Part shown: positions 18,385 to 27,700 of the stretch, in pieces | Position numbering within the stretch: position 1 is the first letter of the stretch | How the letters are laid out: each line of letters begins with the position of its first letter | Assembly: GCA_017417315.1 (NCBI GenBank) | Contig: JAFPZK010000037.1 | Coordinates: 1-64,000 of the forward strand | DNA: 64,000 bases | Direction of reading: 5' to 3' | Source: Bacteroidales bacterium | Lineage (GTDB): Bacteria; Bacteroidota; Bacteroidia; Bacteroidales; UBA3824 | The notes under the pieces: model-generated | What the model was told of the DNA's origin: nothing | The model's input: the letters and a program-made list of their open reading frames with translations, nothing else | Database searches by the model: none | Made by a program: the position numbers and the translations under genes

Positions 18385-19104
18385 ATGGCTTCTATATTAT
18401 ATAAAAACGAACTGCTCGCTAAGATGATTTCTAAATTCGTTGATGCGGCAAAAAGTATCAACACCGCAGGTTTTACAATCGGACGTTGCGGCTCTATGAT
18501 TTTGGACGTAACTTCTTGTATGCCTGAGGGTGCTAACACTAAATCATCTATTAGTCCCGAATACCCGCTGAAAAAAGAAATGCCGGGTTTAAAAGACCGT
18601 TTTTTCTACGTAACGTCTCATCATTGTTCTTTTGAACAGTTTTCAAGAACGCCTATGGATTACGGTTCTATCATCAGAATAACGCGCAGTTGCAACGGTT
18701 ATGAAGCAATAGCCGACAATCTCGTAAAATTTCCCAAAGAACTTGACACATTTTTTTCGGCATATAATTTTATAACCGATGCGCGTATGAACTCGCTTTG
18801 TTTTGTACACTCCTACCCTACGGATTTGGAATTTGCGATGAGGAAAATAAATTTAGATGCCAACAAATTCTTAGATTTAGCGGAAGACTATATCCCTGAC
18901 CAAGTTTGGACATTCAAAGACAAATTAAAGGTTGTCAACAGTTCTGAAAAAGATTTTGAAAACCGCATTGCAGAGGCTTTGAGCGGCAAAAACAATGTCT
19001 TTGTACCCAAACACGGGCTTTATACTTTCGGCATAGATCCGTTAGCGGCCGCTGACAAAATAGCGGCTATAAACCTTGCTGCAAAGTTTATCAACAGACT
19101 TTAA
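18385..19104 (+). CDS. Class II aldolase/adducin-like protein with altered metal site
   Basis: A 239-aa protein resembling rhamnulose-1-phosphate aldolase (RhaD) in layout: FYVTSHHCSFEQFSRTP, then MDYGSIIRI, a FPKELDTFFSAYNF segment where RhaD has its catalytic Glu, FVHSYPTDLE in place of HTHPTEL, and VPKHGLYTFGID in place of WEKHGVLAVGED. One of the three zinc-ligand histidines (second of HxH) is Tyr here, and the N-terminal glycine loop is GRCGSM rather than the usual GNIS type. I infer the fold is kept but standard Zn-dependent aldol cleavage may be lost or changed. Own promoter; no sugar kinase or isomerase lies beside it. Confidence 0.6.
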   Translation: MASILYKNELLAKMISKFVDAAKSINTAGFTIGRCGSMILDVTSCMPEGANTKSSISPEYPLKKEMPGLKDRFFYVTSHHCSFEQFSRTPMDYGSIIRITRSCNGYEAIADNLVKFPKELDTFFSAYNFITDARMNSLCFVHSYPTDLEFAMRKINLDANKFLDLAEDYIPDQVWTFKDKLKVVNSSEKDFENRIAEALSGKNNVFVPKHGLYTFGIDPLAAADKIAAINLAAKFINRL

Positions 19105-19143
19105 GAAAAGAAAAATAAATAAAAATTTAAAAACACTAATCGC

Positions 19144-20277
19144 ATGAAAAGACATAATTTTTTGCTTTGTGCCTTAATGGCGTTATGCTGTATTGTATCC
19201 GCATGTGGCGGCGGCACTACTAATCAGCCTGAAAAGAAAGAAGGCTTTAAAATCAAACGCGGAACCAACCTTAGTCATTGGCTTTCGCAAAGTGAAGAAC
19301 GCGGAGAAAAACGCCGCCTTCACATTCAGGAAGACGATTTTGTAAGACTTGACAGTTTGGGTTTCGACCACGTGAGAATCCCGATTGACGAGGAGCAGTT
19401 TTGGGACGAACAAGGCAACAAACTTCCCGAAGCATGGGGCTTGTTGAAAAACGCTCTTAATCTTGCCCGTAAACACAATATCCGCGCTATTGTTGACCTT
19501 CATATTATCCGTGCGCATTATTTCAATGCGTCCAACGAGGGCGGACAAAACACGCTTTTTACCGATGAAAAAGCGCAAGACGGTTTGATAAATCTTTGGA
19601 GTCAGTTGCAGGATTCGTTGATTAATTATTCTACCGACTGGGTTGCCTACGAGTTTATGAACGAACCGACAGCCCAAGAACATGAGCAATGGAACAGGCT
19701 TGTTGCAAAAGTTCATAAAGCTTTACGCGCCCGCGAACCCGAAAGGACGTTGGTAATCGGTTCTAACCTTTGGCAGGGAGTAGGTACGTTTAAATTCTTA
19801 AAAGTCCCCGAAAACGACAAAAACATCATTCTAAGTTTTCATTATTACAACCCGATGATTGTAACTCATTACGGTGCATGGTGGACAGACATCAAGAATT
19901 ATAAAGGCAAAGTAACTTATCCGGGCATTCCGATTTCAGCGGAAGAATATGCGGCGACACCTGACAGTATAAAACCGTTTATTGAGCAGTACACCAAAGA
20001 AGAATGGAACAGAGACAAAATTTACAACGAAATGAAAGATGCCATTGACGTTGCAGCAAAATACGGTTTGCAACTTTTCTGCGGTGAATGGGGCGTTTAT
20101 TGCCCTGTTGACAGAGATTTAGCGTATGCTTGGACAAAAGATATGTTAAGCGTTTTTGACGAGTTTAACGTTGCGTGGACAACTTGGTGTTACGATGCTG
20201 ACTTTGGCTTTTGGGATCAAGAAAAACACACGTTTAAGGATAAAAAATTAGCCGAAATGTTAGGCGGGAAAAAATAA
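19144..20277 (+). CDS. Glycoside hydrolase family 5 lipoprotein
   Basis: A 377-aa lipoprotein (CCIVSACGGG lipobox near residue 21). The GH5 (beta/alpha)8 barrel includes GTNLSHWLS near residue 40, HVRIPID near 77, the acid/base Glu in FMNEPTA near 178, HYYNP, and the nucleophile Glu in FCGEWGVYCP near 315. GH5 enzymes are retaining beta-glycanases (cellulase, mannanase, glucanase); the subfamily cannot be fixed by eye. It stands alone without a SusC/SusD pair, so it is not an obvious polysaccharide utilisation locus. It follows the aldolase-like gene by 39 bp and ends in its own terminator, so the two may be co-transcribed. Confidence 0.9.
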   Translation: MKRHNFLLCALMALCCIVSACGGGTTNQPEKKEGFKIKRGTNLSHWLSQSEERGEKRRLHIQEDDFVRLDSLGFDHVRIPIDEEQFWDEQGNKLPEAWGLLKNALNLARKHNIRAIVDLHIIRAHYFNASNEGGQNTLFTDEKAQDGLINLWSQLQDSLINYSTDWVAYEFMNEPTAQEHEQWNRLVAKVHKALRAREPERTLVIGSNLWQGVGTFKFLKVPENDKNIILSFHYYNPMIVTHYGAWWTDIKNYKGKVTYPGIPISAEEYAATPDSIKPFIEQYTKEEWNRDKIYNEMKDAIDVAAKYGLQLFCGEWGVYCPVDRDLAYAWTKDMLSVFDEFNVAWTTWCYDADFGFWDQEKHTFKDKKLAEMLGGKK

Positions 20278-20286
20278 CTTTTAAAT

Positions 20287-20312
20287 AACGGCGGATTTTA
20301 ATGTCCGCCGTT
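20287..20312 (+). terminator. Terminator after the GH5 gene
   Basis: A 9-bp stem AACGGCGGA (20287-20295) with 20304-20312, 8-nt loop, followed by a modest T-rich stretch. Confidence 0.6.
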
Positions 20313-20366
20313 GTCGCTTTATAGCAAAATTTTATACAACCAGAAATTACTTCCGAATAGTTCTTT

Positions 20367-22349
20367 TTATTTCTCCTTTATAACACCTTGTCTGTAAGCC
20401 ATCAATAGTTTTTTCAAATTGTCGATTTGAATTTGCAGTTCTTTGCCACGGTCGGTGTCGCGAACCAACATTCTGTGATACTTAAATTCCTCCAACTGAA
20501 CCCGTGAATGAATATCCGTTCCGTCCTGAACTGCTTTTTCTTTGCTTTCAAACGGCTCGTGCTGAACGAGTTGCAAACCGTGAGAATTATAAATCAACGT
20601 ATAACCCGCAATGCCGGTGGTCTTATGATAAGGCTTTGAAAATCCTCCGTCGATGACCAAACGTTTGCCGCCCGCCCTAAGAGGACTTTCGCCCTGAGTA
20701 GTTTTGACAGGAATATGTCCGTTAATGATTCGCGATTTTTCAGGGTCAAGTCCGAACTCTTTTAAAATTCTTTCGCAAGTTTCAACATTGTTTGCAAGTT
20801 CGTAATAAGGACCTTTTTCCTCTTTTGACAGTTCTTTGTCCTGAATGAAATAACGCTCAAAAGTCGTCATTTTGTCCTTATTATAAAGCGGCGAATCCGG
20901 TCCGCACCAAAGATACCACATATAATCTAAGGCCAAGTGTTTTTCTTCGGTTTCAATCGGAGAAAAATACGCCTGACGGATTATCTTGTCAAAATGCTCC
21001 ATCAACGCTTTGCCCTTATATTTATGCCCTTTTATCGTAACCTCTTTGAAACTTCCGTCTTCGTTAAGCGGAATTGCCGCATGATACAAAAGACAATTAT
21101 TTCTGACCAAAAACAAACTTCCCTGCTTATAAATGCAACGAAGATGATTTTGAAGTTTTTCGCTGCTGGTGAAAGAATGATAAAGTTGAACCATCAACTG
21201 CTCTTCTTCAAGGCTTAGTCTGTACGGGTCTTTCGGGTCAACAGTCGGAAAATTTTTGTCTTTTAATTCGTAAGTCTTGCCGTTAATGGTAATCGTACCT
21301 TTCTCAAAATCAATCAAATGCAAAAGCCGTCTGTCTTCCATTTTAAATTCGGGACGGCGCATTATAGTCTGACCTTCAAGTTTGAACTGAATTATCGAAA
21401 TCGCTTTGTGCATTTTTGCCATCAACTGCATCGAACGGCTCATTCTGGAATTTTCCTCAAATTCGCAAGCCTGAAAAACTTCGCATTTATCGTTTCCGTA
21501 AGTGTCTAATGCAAAAGTTGCAAGCGGCAAAAGATTAATCGAATAGCCTTCTTCCAAGGTTTCGACGTTAGCATAACGTATTGAAATTCTGACAACATTG
21601 GCTATTAACGCCAAGTTTCCAGCCGCTGCGCCCATCCATGAAATATCGTGATTTCCCCACTGAATGTCAAAATTATGATAACTGCAAAGCGTTTCCATAA
21701 TGTCGCAAGCTCCGGGACCTCGGTCGTAAACGTCGCCGACAACATGTAAAGTGTCAATTACCAAACTATGAATCAAATGACAAATTGCGATAATAACTTT
21801 TTCGCTTCGTCCGATGTCGACTATCGTGTTGATTAACTGAGCGTAATAACTCTGTTTGTCGGGAGAATTTTCGTCCTCGTGAAGCAATTCTTCAATCACG
21901 TATGCAAACTCTTCGGGCAGAAGTTTTCTGACTTTTGAGTTCGTGTATTTTGAACTTACGGTTTTTGCCACCGCAACTATCTGATACAGAGTTGTTCTGT
22001 ACCAATCGTCAATATCTTTTTCCTGATTTCTGACAAGGGCGAGTTTTTCGCTCGGATAATAAATGAGAGACAAAAGGGCGTTTTTGTCGCTTTGACGCAT
22101 AGTCATTCCGAAAATATCGTCAACCTTTCTGCGGATAACGCCCGAAGCGTTTTTCAACACGTGCGTAAAAGCGGTTATTTCGCCGTGAAGGTCGCTTAAA
22201 AAATGTTCCGTACCTTTTGGCAAATTCATAATTGCTTCAAGGTTAATGATTTCGGTGGAGCAACTCGATGTATTCGGGTATTTTTCTGACAAAAGTTTCA
22301 AATATCTTTCGTCTTCAATCAATTCTTCAATCGTTTTATTTTTCATCAT
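20367..22349 (-). CDS. fbp: Fructose-1,6-bisphosphatase, class III
   Basis: A 660-aa enzyme of the Firmicutes/Bacteroidota-type FBPase (glycoside: fructose-1,6-bisphosphate to fructose-6-phosphate, gluconeogenesis). Calcineurin-like metallophosphatase motifs are seen: HFLSDLHGEITAF near residue 55, VGDVYDRGPGACDIM near 205, and WGNHDISWMGAAAGN near 230, with the later GHIPV histidine near 560. Length matches the family. ATG at 22347-22349 chosen over an upstream TTG. A near-consensus -7 box (TATCTTTA) lies about 25 nt upstream. Single-gene transcript. Confidence 0.95.
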   Translation of the reverse strand: MMKNKTIEELIEDERYLKLLSEKYPNTSSCSTEIINLEAIMNLPKGTEHFLSDLHGEITAFTHVLKNASGVIRRKVDDIFGMTMRQSDKNALLSLIYYPSEKLALVRNQEKDIDDWYRTTLYQIVAVAKTVSSKYTNSKVRKLLPEEFAYVIEELLHEDENSPDKQSYYAQLINTIVDIGRSEKVIIAICHLIHSLVIDTLHVVGDVYDRGPGACDIMETLCSYHNFDIQWGNHDISWMGAAAGNLALIANVVRISIRYANVETLEEGYSINLLPLATFALDTYGNDKCEVFQACEFEENSRMSRSMQLMAKMHKAISIIQFKLEGQTIMRRPEFKMEDRRLLHLIDFEKGTITINGKTYELKDKNFPTVDPKDPYRLSLEEEQLMVQLYHSFTSSEKLQNHLRCIYKQGSLFLVRNNCLLYHAAIPLNEDGSFKEVTIKGHKYKGKALMEHFDKIIRQAYFSPIETEEKHLALDYMWYLWCGPDSPLYNKDKMTTFERYFIQDKELSKEEKGPYYELANNVETCERILKEFGLDPEKSRIINGHIPVKTTQGESPLRAGGKRLVIDGGFSKPYHKTTGIAGYTLIYNSHGLQLVQHEPFESKEKAVQDGTDIHSRVQLEEFKYHRMLVRDTDRGKELQIQIDNLKKLLMAYRQGVIKEK

Positions 22350-22413
22350 CGTTGACAAAAATTTTTAGCGGTTAAAGATATGAATATTTTTTTCAAACAA
22401 CAAAAAAATTTCC

Positions 22414-23754
22414 CTAAATTTTCCTTTTAAAAATTTCAACAATTTTGTCCCTTAAAACGCTTAATCTCAAATACTGCGTTTTTTTTCGGTTGAAAAACAT
22501 TTTCCACATTGCGGCTACTTTTTTCACGTAGGCATAATAACGGTGCGAAAAAATTCCCGTTAGCGGCACCGAAATCATATACAAAGCCCTCAACAGCCAT
22601 GAATCCGTATATTTACAAAGTTGCCAAAAAATAACGCCGTAAAACACGGGAAACAAAATCAAATACAAAACAAACCTTACCGAGGTGTGAAAATTTCTGT
22701 CTTTTATCCGCATTGTCAGCAAAAACGGCAGATGATACGGCACAAAATTGTTAACAAACCCGAAAACATTTATCGGAAACGTCGTAATCAAAATCAACGT
22801 CCGAAGCAAAATTCCCCAAATTTTATATTTTTTTCTAACAATCCAATCTTTTAAATTAGTTTTCGTCAAAGCCTCGCGGTATTGTTTCAACAATGCGGTC
22901 AAGGAAGAAAATTCTTCGGGGTCATCTTCCTTAATTTTGCCGAGAATGCCGACAACTTCTTTTCCTGCCGAAATCTGATTTTTGAAATTGTTAATCAACT
23001 TACCGTTTTTTCTGATTAAATAAGGCGCAAGGATTTCTCTTGCCGTTTCAAAATTGTCGTAATTTTCGGTGTCCTGAATGTCAATTATTAAAGTGCTGAG
23101 TTCTTTTTTAATTTCTTCAACTAATTGATGATTAGCCTTTTGCGGATTTTCTTTGTAAAGCGCGGCATAATCTTCAACGTTAATCGGCTTTCCGAAATTA
23201 ATCATCGCGTCGGTGCGGAAATCATAGTAATCCTGATAATTGATTCCCACAGGCACAATTTTTACGCCCAAAGTATAATTAGTGGCTTCTTCTGCCATAA
23301 ACGCAATTCTGGTGATTCCCTTTTTTAAAGGTCTGAGACGGTGAATGCCTTTATGACTTGCCTCTGGATAGATGACAAGATAACGGCGTTTTTTCAGGAC
23401 TTCTACCGCCTTTTGAAAGACAAAATTATTTTCTTTCAGCGATTCTTTTCCGTCGCGGATTCTGAAAATCGGAAGAATTTTGCAAAAAAACAGAAACCTT
23501 CGCAAAAACTGTCCGGCAAAAATGTCAGCCCTCGCCATAAAAACAGGCTGCCAGTTTTTAACGCTGATTAAAATCAAAGCGTCCATCAAGGCATTTTGAT
23601 GATTAGGCGCGAAAATCACCGCACCTTCATCGGGAATGTTTTCAAGCCCCGTGGTGTAGATTTTTCTGTAAAAAATATAATTATGAACCGCAATCGGAAA
23701 CGCTTTAACAAGCGAATATCCCCAACTTTGGTCTTCAACTCTTGAAAATTTCAT
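22414..23754 (-). CDS. PlsC-like 1-acyl-glycerol-3-phosphate acyltransferase, C-terminal membrane domain
   Basis: A 446-aa protein. The N-terminal half is a PlsC/LPLAT domain: HX4D motif in NHQNALMDALIL near residue 50, the FRIRDGKESLKEN region, and the acceptor-site motif YPEASHKGIHRL near 130. The C-terminal half (about 300-420) has several hydrophobic segments, a common extension in Bacteroidota homologues. Likely adds an acyl chain in phospholipid synthesis at the inner membrane. Its start overlaps the stop of the BASS transporter gene (ATGA), so it is coupled to topB-BASS. Confidence 0.85.
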   Translation of the reverse strand: MKFSRVEDQSWGYSLVKAFPIAVHNYIFYRKIYTTGLENIPDEGAVIFAPNHQNALMDALILISVKNWQPVFMARADIFAGQFLRRFLFFCKILPIFRIRDGKESLKENNFVFQKAVEVLKKRRYLVIYPEASHKGIHRLRPLKKGITRIAFMAEEATNYTLGVKIVPVGINYQDYYDFRTDAMINFGKPINVEDYAALYKENPQKANHQLVEEIKKELSTLIIDIQDTENYDNFETAREILAPYLIRKNGKLINNFKNQISAGKEVVGILGKIKEDDPEEFSSLTALLKQYREALTKTNLKDWIVRKKYKIWGILLRTLILITTFPINVFGFVNNFVPYHLPFLLTMRIKDRNFHTSVRFVLYLILFPVFYGVIFWQLCKYTDSWLLRALYMISVPLTGIFSHRYYAYVKKVAAMWKMFFNRKKTQYLRLSVLRDKIVEIFKRKI

Positions 23755-24728
23755 AGTGTTTTTCTGTTTTTTTGTAAGTTGTTATATTTGATTTTTCGTC
23801 CGTAATTCCAAAATGCACTCAAACTCAGTCCCGAAATTATATGCCAAACACCCCACCAAGCCGCCATAAAAGCCATTCCGCCGGTTGCGGTCTCAGAAGG
23901 GAAAATTTCGGGATTGAAAATCAGCATCAGAGCCAAACCCGAATTTTGAATCCCCGTTTCAATCGTCAATGTCCTGATGTCCCTTTCGTTAAGGCGGGCT
24001 AACCGTGCCGAAAAGTTTCCCGCTAAAAACGCCAACGCATTATGAACCAAGACGATAAGAAGAATCCATTTTATGTATTTGACAAATAGTTCATAGTTAG
24101 CGGCAAAAGCAATTATGACCATTGCCATAAAAATTCCGAGAGAAATTCTTTGAATCGGTTTTGCAATTTTTTTCGTCAACTCAGGCAGTTTTTTAGAGCA
24201 TAAAACGCCGAGCAAAAGCGGTATGCCGATAATCAGGAAAAGAGTTTTAAACACTTCACTTACAGGAATATGCAGTTCTCTTACCAAATCCGATGACGAA
24301 ATAAACAGCCCGCCCCAAAACATAAAATTAAGCGGAGTAATTATCACGGCAGAAACCGTTGAAATAGCCGTCAACGAAACCGAAAGTTCGATATTCCCTT
24401 TTGAAATTGACGAAATAAAATTAGAAATGTTTCCGCCCGGACAGCACGCCACGAGAATTGCCCCGAGAGCCACCGTAACGGTCAGATAACTTTTAAAAGC
24501 CCAAACAAAAAGAAACGTAACGCACGGTAAAACAACAACTTGCGCCAAAAAGCCGGTTATCACGCTCCTTGGGTGATAAAAAGCGGTTTTGAAATGCAGC
24601 GGTTTTATCGAGAGTGCCACGCCGAACATCACAAATGCCTGAACAATACTCAAAATAAGTCCGCCGTTGTTCCCGAAATTCAACCTTACGGAATCCAATT
24701 GTTGTAATTGCAAAAACATTTCTTCCAT
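23751..24728 (-). CDS. Bile acid:sodium symporter (BASS) family transporter
   Basis: A 325-aa polytopic membrane protein, about nine hydrophobic segments. The family core VACCPGGNISNFISS near residue 95 and the IETGIQNSGLALML motif near 255 form the Na+/substrate crossover sites in this fold. Despite the family name, bacterial members move varied organic anions; the substrate here is unknown. Middle gene of the topB-BASS-acyltransferase operon (10 bp after topB). Confidence 0.88.
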   Translation of the reverse strand: MEEMFLQLQQLDSVRLNFGNNGGLILSIVQAFVMFGVALSIKPLHFKTAFYHPRSVITGFLAQVVVLPCVTFLFVWAFKSYLTVTVALGAILVACCPGGNISNFISSISKGNIELSVSLTAISTVSAVIITPLNFMFWGGLFISSSDLVRELHIPVSEVFKTLFLIIGIPLLLGVLCSKKLPELTKKIAKPIQRISLGIFMAMVIIAFAANYELFVKYIKWILLIVLVHNALAFLAGNFSARLARLNERDIRTLTIETGIQNSGLALMLIFNPEIFPSETATGGMAFMAAWWGVWHIISGLSLSAFWNYGRKIKYNNLQKNRKTL

Positions 24729-24737
24729 TTTCGTCCT

Positions 24738-26729
24738 TTATTTATAGCAATAATCCACTAACGAAAAAATCCTTGCCAAAGCCGTATAATTTCCGAGCGT
24801 TTTGCAAAGGTTAGTGTTTTTTGCGACAAAGTTTTCGAGTTTTTCAAGATATTCGTTTTGACCGATTACGCCGTCAGCCACCATGCCCAAACCTTTTTCC
24901 CAACTTGCCGTAAGTTCGGGATTAAGAAGCGGTTTAACGGCGGCTTTTACAACCTCATAAATCAATTCGCCGAGCCTTGCCGGAGTGATTATCTGTGTCT
25001 TTTTATTTAAGTTTAAATAATTGATTTTGACGAGTTTAGCAAGTATTTCGGCACGTGTTGCAGACGTACCTATCCCCCGGCCTTTCACCAAAGCCCTCAA
25101 CTCTTCGTCTTCGATAAACTGACCCGCATTTTCCATTGCAAGAATCAGCGAACCCGAATTATAACGTTTTGGCGGAGAAGTTTCGCCGTCCTTTATGTCA
25201 TACCCCGAAATATCGAGCAAAGAACCTTTTTTAAGTTTTGACACCACTTCGATTCCCGCTTCCGAAATTTCTTCTTCATCTTGCTTATTATCAGCGTTTT
25301 GGGGCTTAGAATCCGAGGCGTAAACTTTTAAATATCCGGGATTTTCAAGAGCCTTGAAATTAGAGAAAAACGCTTCTTTTCCTACCAAAAGTTTCAGCGC
25401 GACTTTTCTGTATTCGGCACTCGGATAAAAAACCGCCAAAAACCTTTTTACGATTCTGTCATAAACGCCTTTTGCCGTCTCGGACATCGTTTCCAAATTC
25501 TGAAATCCCTGACCCGTCGGTATAATTGCGTAGTGATCAGTGATTTGCTTATCATCGGTGTAACGGGTTTTGTCGATTTTGGCGTAAATGCCATGCTGTT
25601 TTATATCTTTCAAAAAGTCCAAATATTCGTTTCTTGTCGCCAAGCCGTGAAGATTTTTCGTGATTTCTTTCGCGACCGCCGTTGAAAGCACCCTTGCATC
25701 AGTACGCGGATAAGTTACGAGTTTGTTTTCGTAAAGAGTCTGAACGATTTGCAAAGTCTCGTCCGGCGAAATTTTAAAAAGTTTTGAACATTCGTTTTGA
25801 AGTTCAGCCAAGTTGAACAAAAGCGGCGGGTTTTTCTTTTCCTTTTTCTTTTCGATTGTTTCGATAACCGCCTGAGAATAAGCCTGTTGAAGTTTGTTAA
25901 TTAATTCTTCGGCATCTTCTTTTTTGTTGAAACCGTTTTCTTTATAAAGTTTCGGCGAATTAAAATACTCCGAGCCTTCAACGGCACGCCATTCGCCTTG
26001 AATTTTGCAGTTCCCCGCCTCAAAATTTCCCAAAACTCTATAAAAAGCAGTCTTTTTAAACTTTCTGATTTCCCTTTCTCTTCTTACGACCATTCCGAGA
26101 ACGCAAGTCATCACCCTGCCGACCGAAACGGCAACGTTTTTGTCGAGTTTAAGGTGAGATTTCAGCATATTTCCGTATTTAATGGTCAAAATTCTTGAAA
26201 AATTTATTCCCATCAAATAATCTTCTTTTGCGCGGAGATATGCGGAGGCTGAAAGATTGTCGTAAGCGTTAAGAGGTTTTGCTTCACGGATTCCGCGACG
26301 GATTTCTTCTTCGGTCTGAGAGTCAATCCAAACGCGCTTTCTTTCCTTAGTTTCAGGGACTTTTGCCATCATATCGACGAGGCGGTAAATGTATTCTCCT
26401 TCTCGTCCCGAGTCGGTGCAGACATAAATGCAGTCCACGTCCTCGCGGTTAAGAAGCGAGGAGACAATATCGAACTGAGCCTTTACGTTAGGGATAATTT
26501 CGTAGAGAAATTCTTTGGGCAAAAAAGGCAGAGTATCTTCACGCCAACGTTTAAGGTTAGGGTCGTAAATTTCTGGGTATGACATAGTTACAAGATGTCC
26601 TACGCACCAAGTTACAACCGTTTTTGCGCCTTCGAGATAGCCGTTTCTTCTCTCGTGAGTCTCCTTCAAAGCCTTTGCAAACTCTTGGGCTACCGACGGT
26701 TTTTCCGCTATGAAAAGTTTTTTTGCCAC
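24738..26729 (-). CDS. topB: DNA topoisomerase III
   Basis: A 663-aa type IA topoisomerase. TOPRIM domain at the N-terminus (KLFIAEKPSVAQEFAKAL; acidic triad in VCTDSGREGEYIY near residue 105), active-site Tyr in LVTYPRTDARVLS near 335, and the conserved GTSATRAEILAKL near 590. No zinc-ribbon tail. The start is a GTG with a strong Shine-Dalgarno sequence (GGGAGGA), and a TACCTTTG -7 box lies just upstream. First gene of a three-gene operon. Unlinks replication and recombination intermediates. Confidence 0.95.
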   Translation of the reverse strand: MAKKLFIAEKPSVAQEFAKALKETHERRNGYLEGAKTVVTWCVGHLVTMSYPEIYDPNLKRWREDTLPFLPKEFLYEIIPNVKAQFDIVSSLLNREDVDCIYVCTDSGREGEYIYRLVDMMAKVPETKERKRVWIDSQTEEEIRRGIREAKPLNAYDNLSASAYLRAKEDYLMGINFSRILTIKYGNMLKSHLKLDKNVAVSVGRVMTCVLGMVVRREREIRKFKKTAFYRVLGNFEAGNCKIQGEWRAVEGSEYFNSPKLYKENGFNKKEDAEELINKLQQAYSQAVIETIEKKKEKKNPPLLFNLAELQNECSKLFKISPDETLQIVQTLYENKLVTYPRTDARVLSTAVAKEITKNLHGLATRNEYLDFLKDIKQHGIYAKIDKTRYTDDKQITDHYAIIPTGQGFQNLETMSETAKGVYDRIVKRFLAVFYPSAEYRKVALKLLVGKEAFFSNFKALENPGYLKVYASDSKPQNADNKQDEEEISEAGIEVVSKLKKGSLLDISGYDIKDGETSPPKRYNSGSLILAMENAGQFIEDEELRALVKGRGIGTSATRAEILAKLVKINYLNLNKKTQIITPARLGELIYEVVKAAVKPLLNPELTASWEKGLGMVADGVIGQNEYLEKLENFVAKNTNLCKTLGNYTALARIFSLVDYCYK

Positions 26730-26758
26730 TGTTTTTCCTCCCGTATAATTTCAGACGG

Positions 26759-26766
26759 CAAAGGTA
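26759..26766 (-). promoter_or_regulatory. Promoter -7 box of topB
   Basis: TACCTTTG on the minus strand about 30 nt upstream of the GTG start; upstream DNA is T-rich with no sharp -33 element. Confidence 0.5.
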
Positions 26767-26777
26767 AAAAAAAAAAT

Positions 26778-27499
26778 TCACAATCCCAACGCCCACTTCC
26801 AATACGGAATTACAAAAATTTCCAAACCGTCAACCGTAATTTTATCTTCATTGGCATAAGTGATGATGACACAACGGCGTACATTAATAAACTTAGCAAA
26901 ACTAACAAATGCTTTGGTTTCGCGCTCGAAAGTTTCCGTTGATTTGCTAATATCATAACTTACTTGAATTGCCAACCCCTCGTCAGGAACATAAAAATCA
27001 ATTTCTACATTATGATTGTAGAAAAAGACATTTTGGTCAATGCCGTAACGACGGAAAAGTTCTATTGCTACCAAATTTTCCAAAAGCAAAGTATCATTAT
27101 TGAAAGTCAAAAGATTTAGAATTCCGTTGTCAACAAAATAATATTTCGGATTTGTTTCCCGCCCGACGAGTGTATCGGCGATGTTTTTTATCGGAAACAA
27201 CAAAAACGCATCAACAGAATAATCAATATATTTCTTTAACCATCAAACGACCGCCAAGTGTTGTTGCAATTTCAGACGAAAGCATTTTAGCATTACTTCC
27301 CGTAACAAAAAGTTGATATTTTTCATCTGCAAGACGGCGGACAAATTTTTCCCAATGCGCTACTATCTGTATTTCGTCAAGAAAGAGCATAGGTTTTTTG
27401 TCCGACATCGTATAATGAGTTTCTCGGAGATACTTTTATCGTGTCTATTTCCTCACGATTGCCCGTAAGTACCTCTTTTATAATATTTTTCTGTACCAT
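26778..27499 (-). pseudogene. Collapsed AAA ATPase with DUF4143 C-terminus
   Basis: Three pieces of one family in order. From the ATG at 27497-27499: MVQKNIIKEVLTGNREEID, the normal N-terminus, which then runs out of frame with the Walker A region missing. Piece two (27408-27223): PMLFLDEIQ (Walker B), then LFVTGSNAKMLSSEIATTL and LGGRLMVKEIY, then a stop. Piece three (27203-26778): PIKNIADTLVGRETNPKYYFVDNGILNLL to the DUF4143 nuclease-like end (EIDFYVPDEGLAIQVSYD). About half of the normal protein of around 400 aa is gone in two deletions. These ATPases are dispersed accessory genes of unclear function. Confidence 0.85.
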
Positions 27500-27530
27500 A
27501 TCGCTATCAAATTTTTTGCAAATATAATAA

Positions 27531-27622
27531 TTTTATTCTATTGAGAGAACAAAATTACATATTTTTTATTCTATCGACAGAATAAAATCACATACTTTTT
27601 ATTCTGTCAGGAGAACAAAATT
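27531..27622. repeat. Three dyad-symmetric repeats on a 33-bp period
   Basis: Units start at 27531, 27564 and 27597. Each is TTTTATTCT, 6 variable bases, then AGAA(C/T)AAAA, a 24-bp dyad, followed by a 9-bp spacer of the ATTACATAT type. They lie directly upstream of the DUF4143 pseudogene start. The fixed three-turn spacing on one DNA face is what an operator array for a dimeric DNA-binding protein would look like. Confidence 0.85.
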
Positions 27623-27651
27623 GTCCATAACAAACACTAAAAAAAATTATT

Positions 27652-27681
27652 TTTGGGAAATAAAAAAAATTTTTATCTTTG
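27652..27681 (+). promoter_or_regulatory. Promoter of the thioesterase-clpS-clpA genes
   Basis: TTTG (27652-27655), 18 nt, TATCTTTG (27674-27681), 20 nt upstream of the thioesterase ATG. Confidence 0.7.
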
Positions 27682-27700
27682 CCTTTTAAAAAAATAGAAA

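Noticed and set aside
18385..20277. Sugar utilisation locus formed by the aldolase-like and GH5 genes
   Set aside because: The aldolase site is altered, and no SusC/SusD, kinase or isomerase genes lie nearby; adjacency alone is not enough.
27531..27622. CRISPR array
   Set aside because: Only three units, the repeated part is a 24-bp dyad and the 9-bp spacers are themselves similar. No cas genes are present. An operator array fits better.
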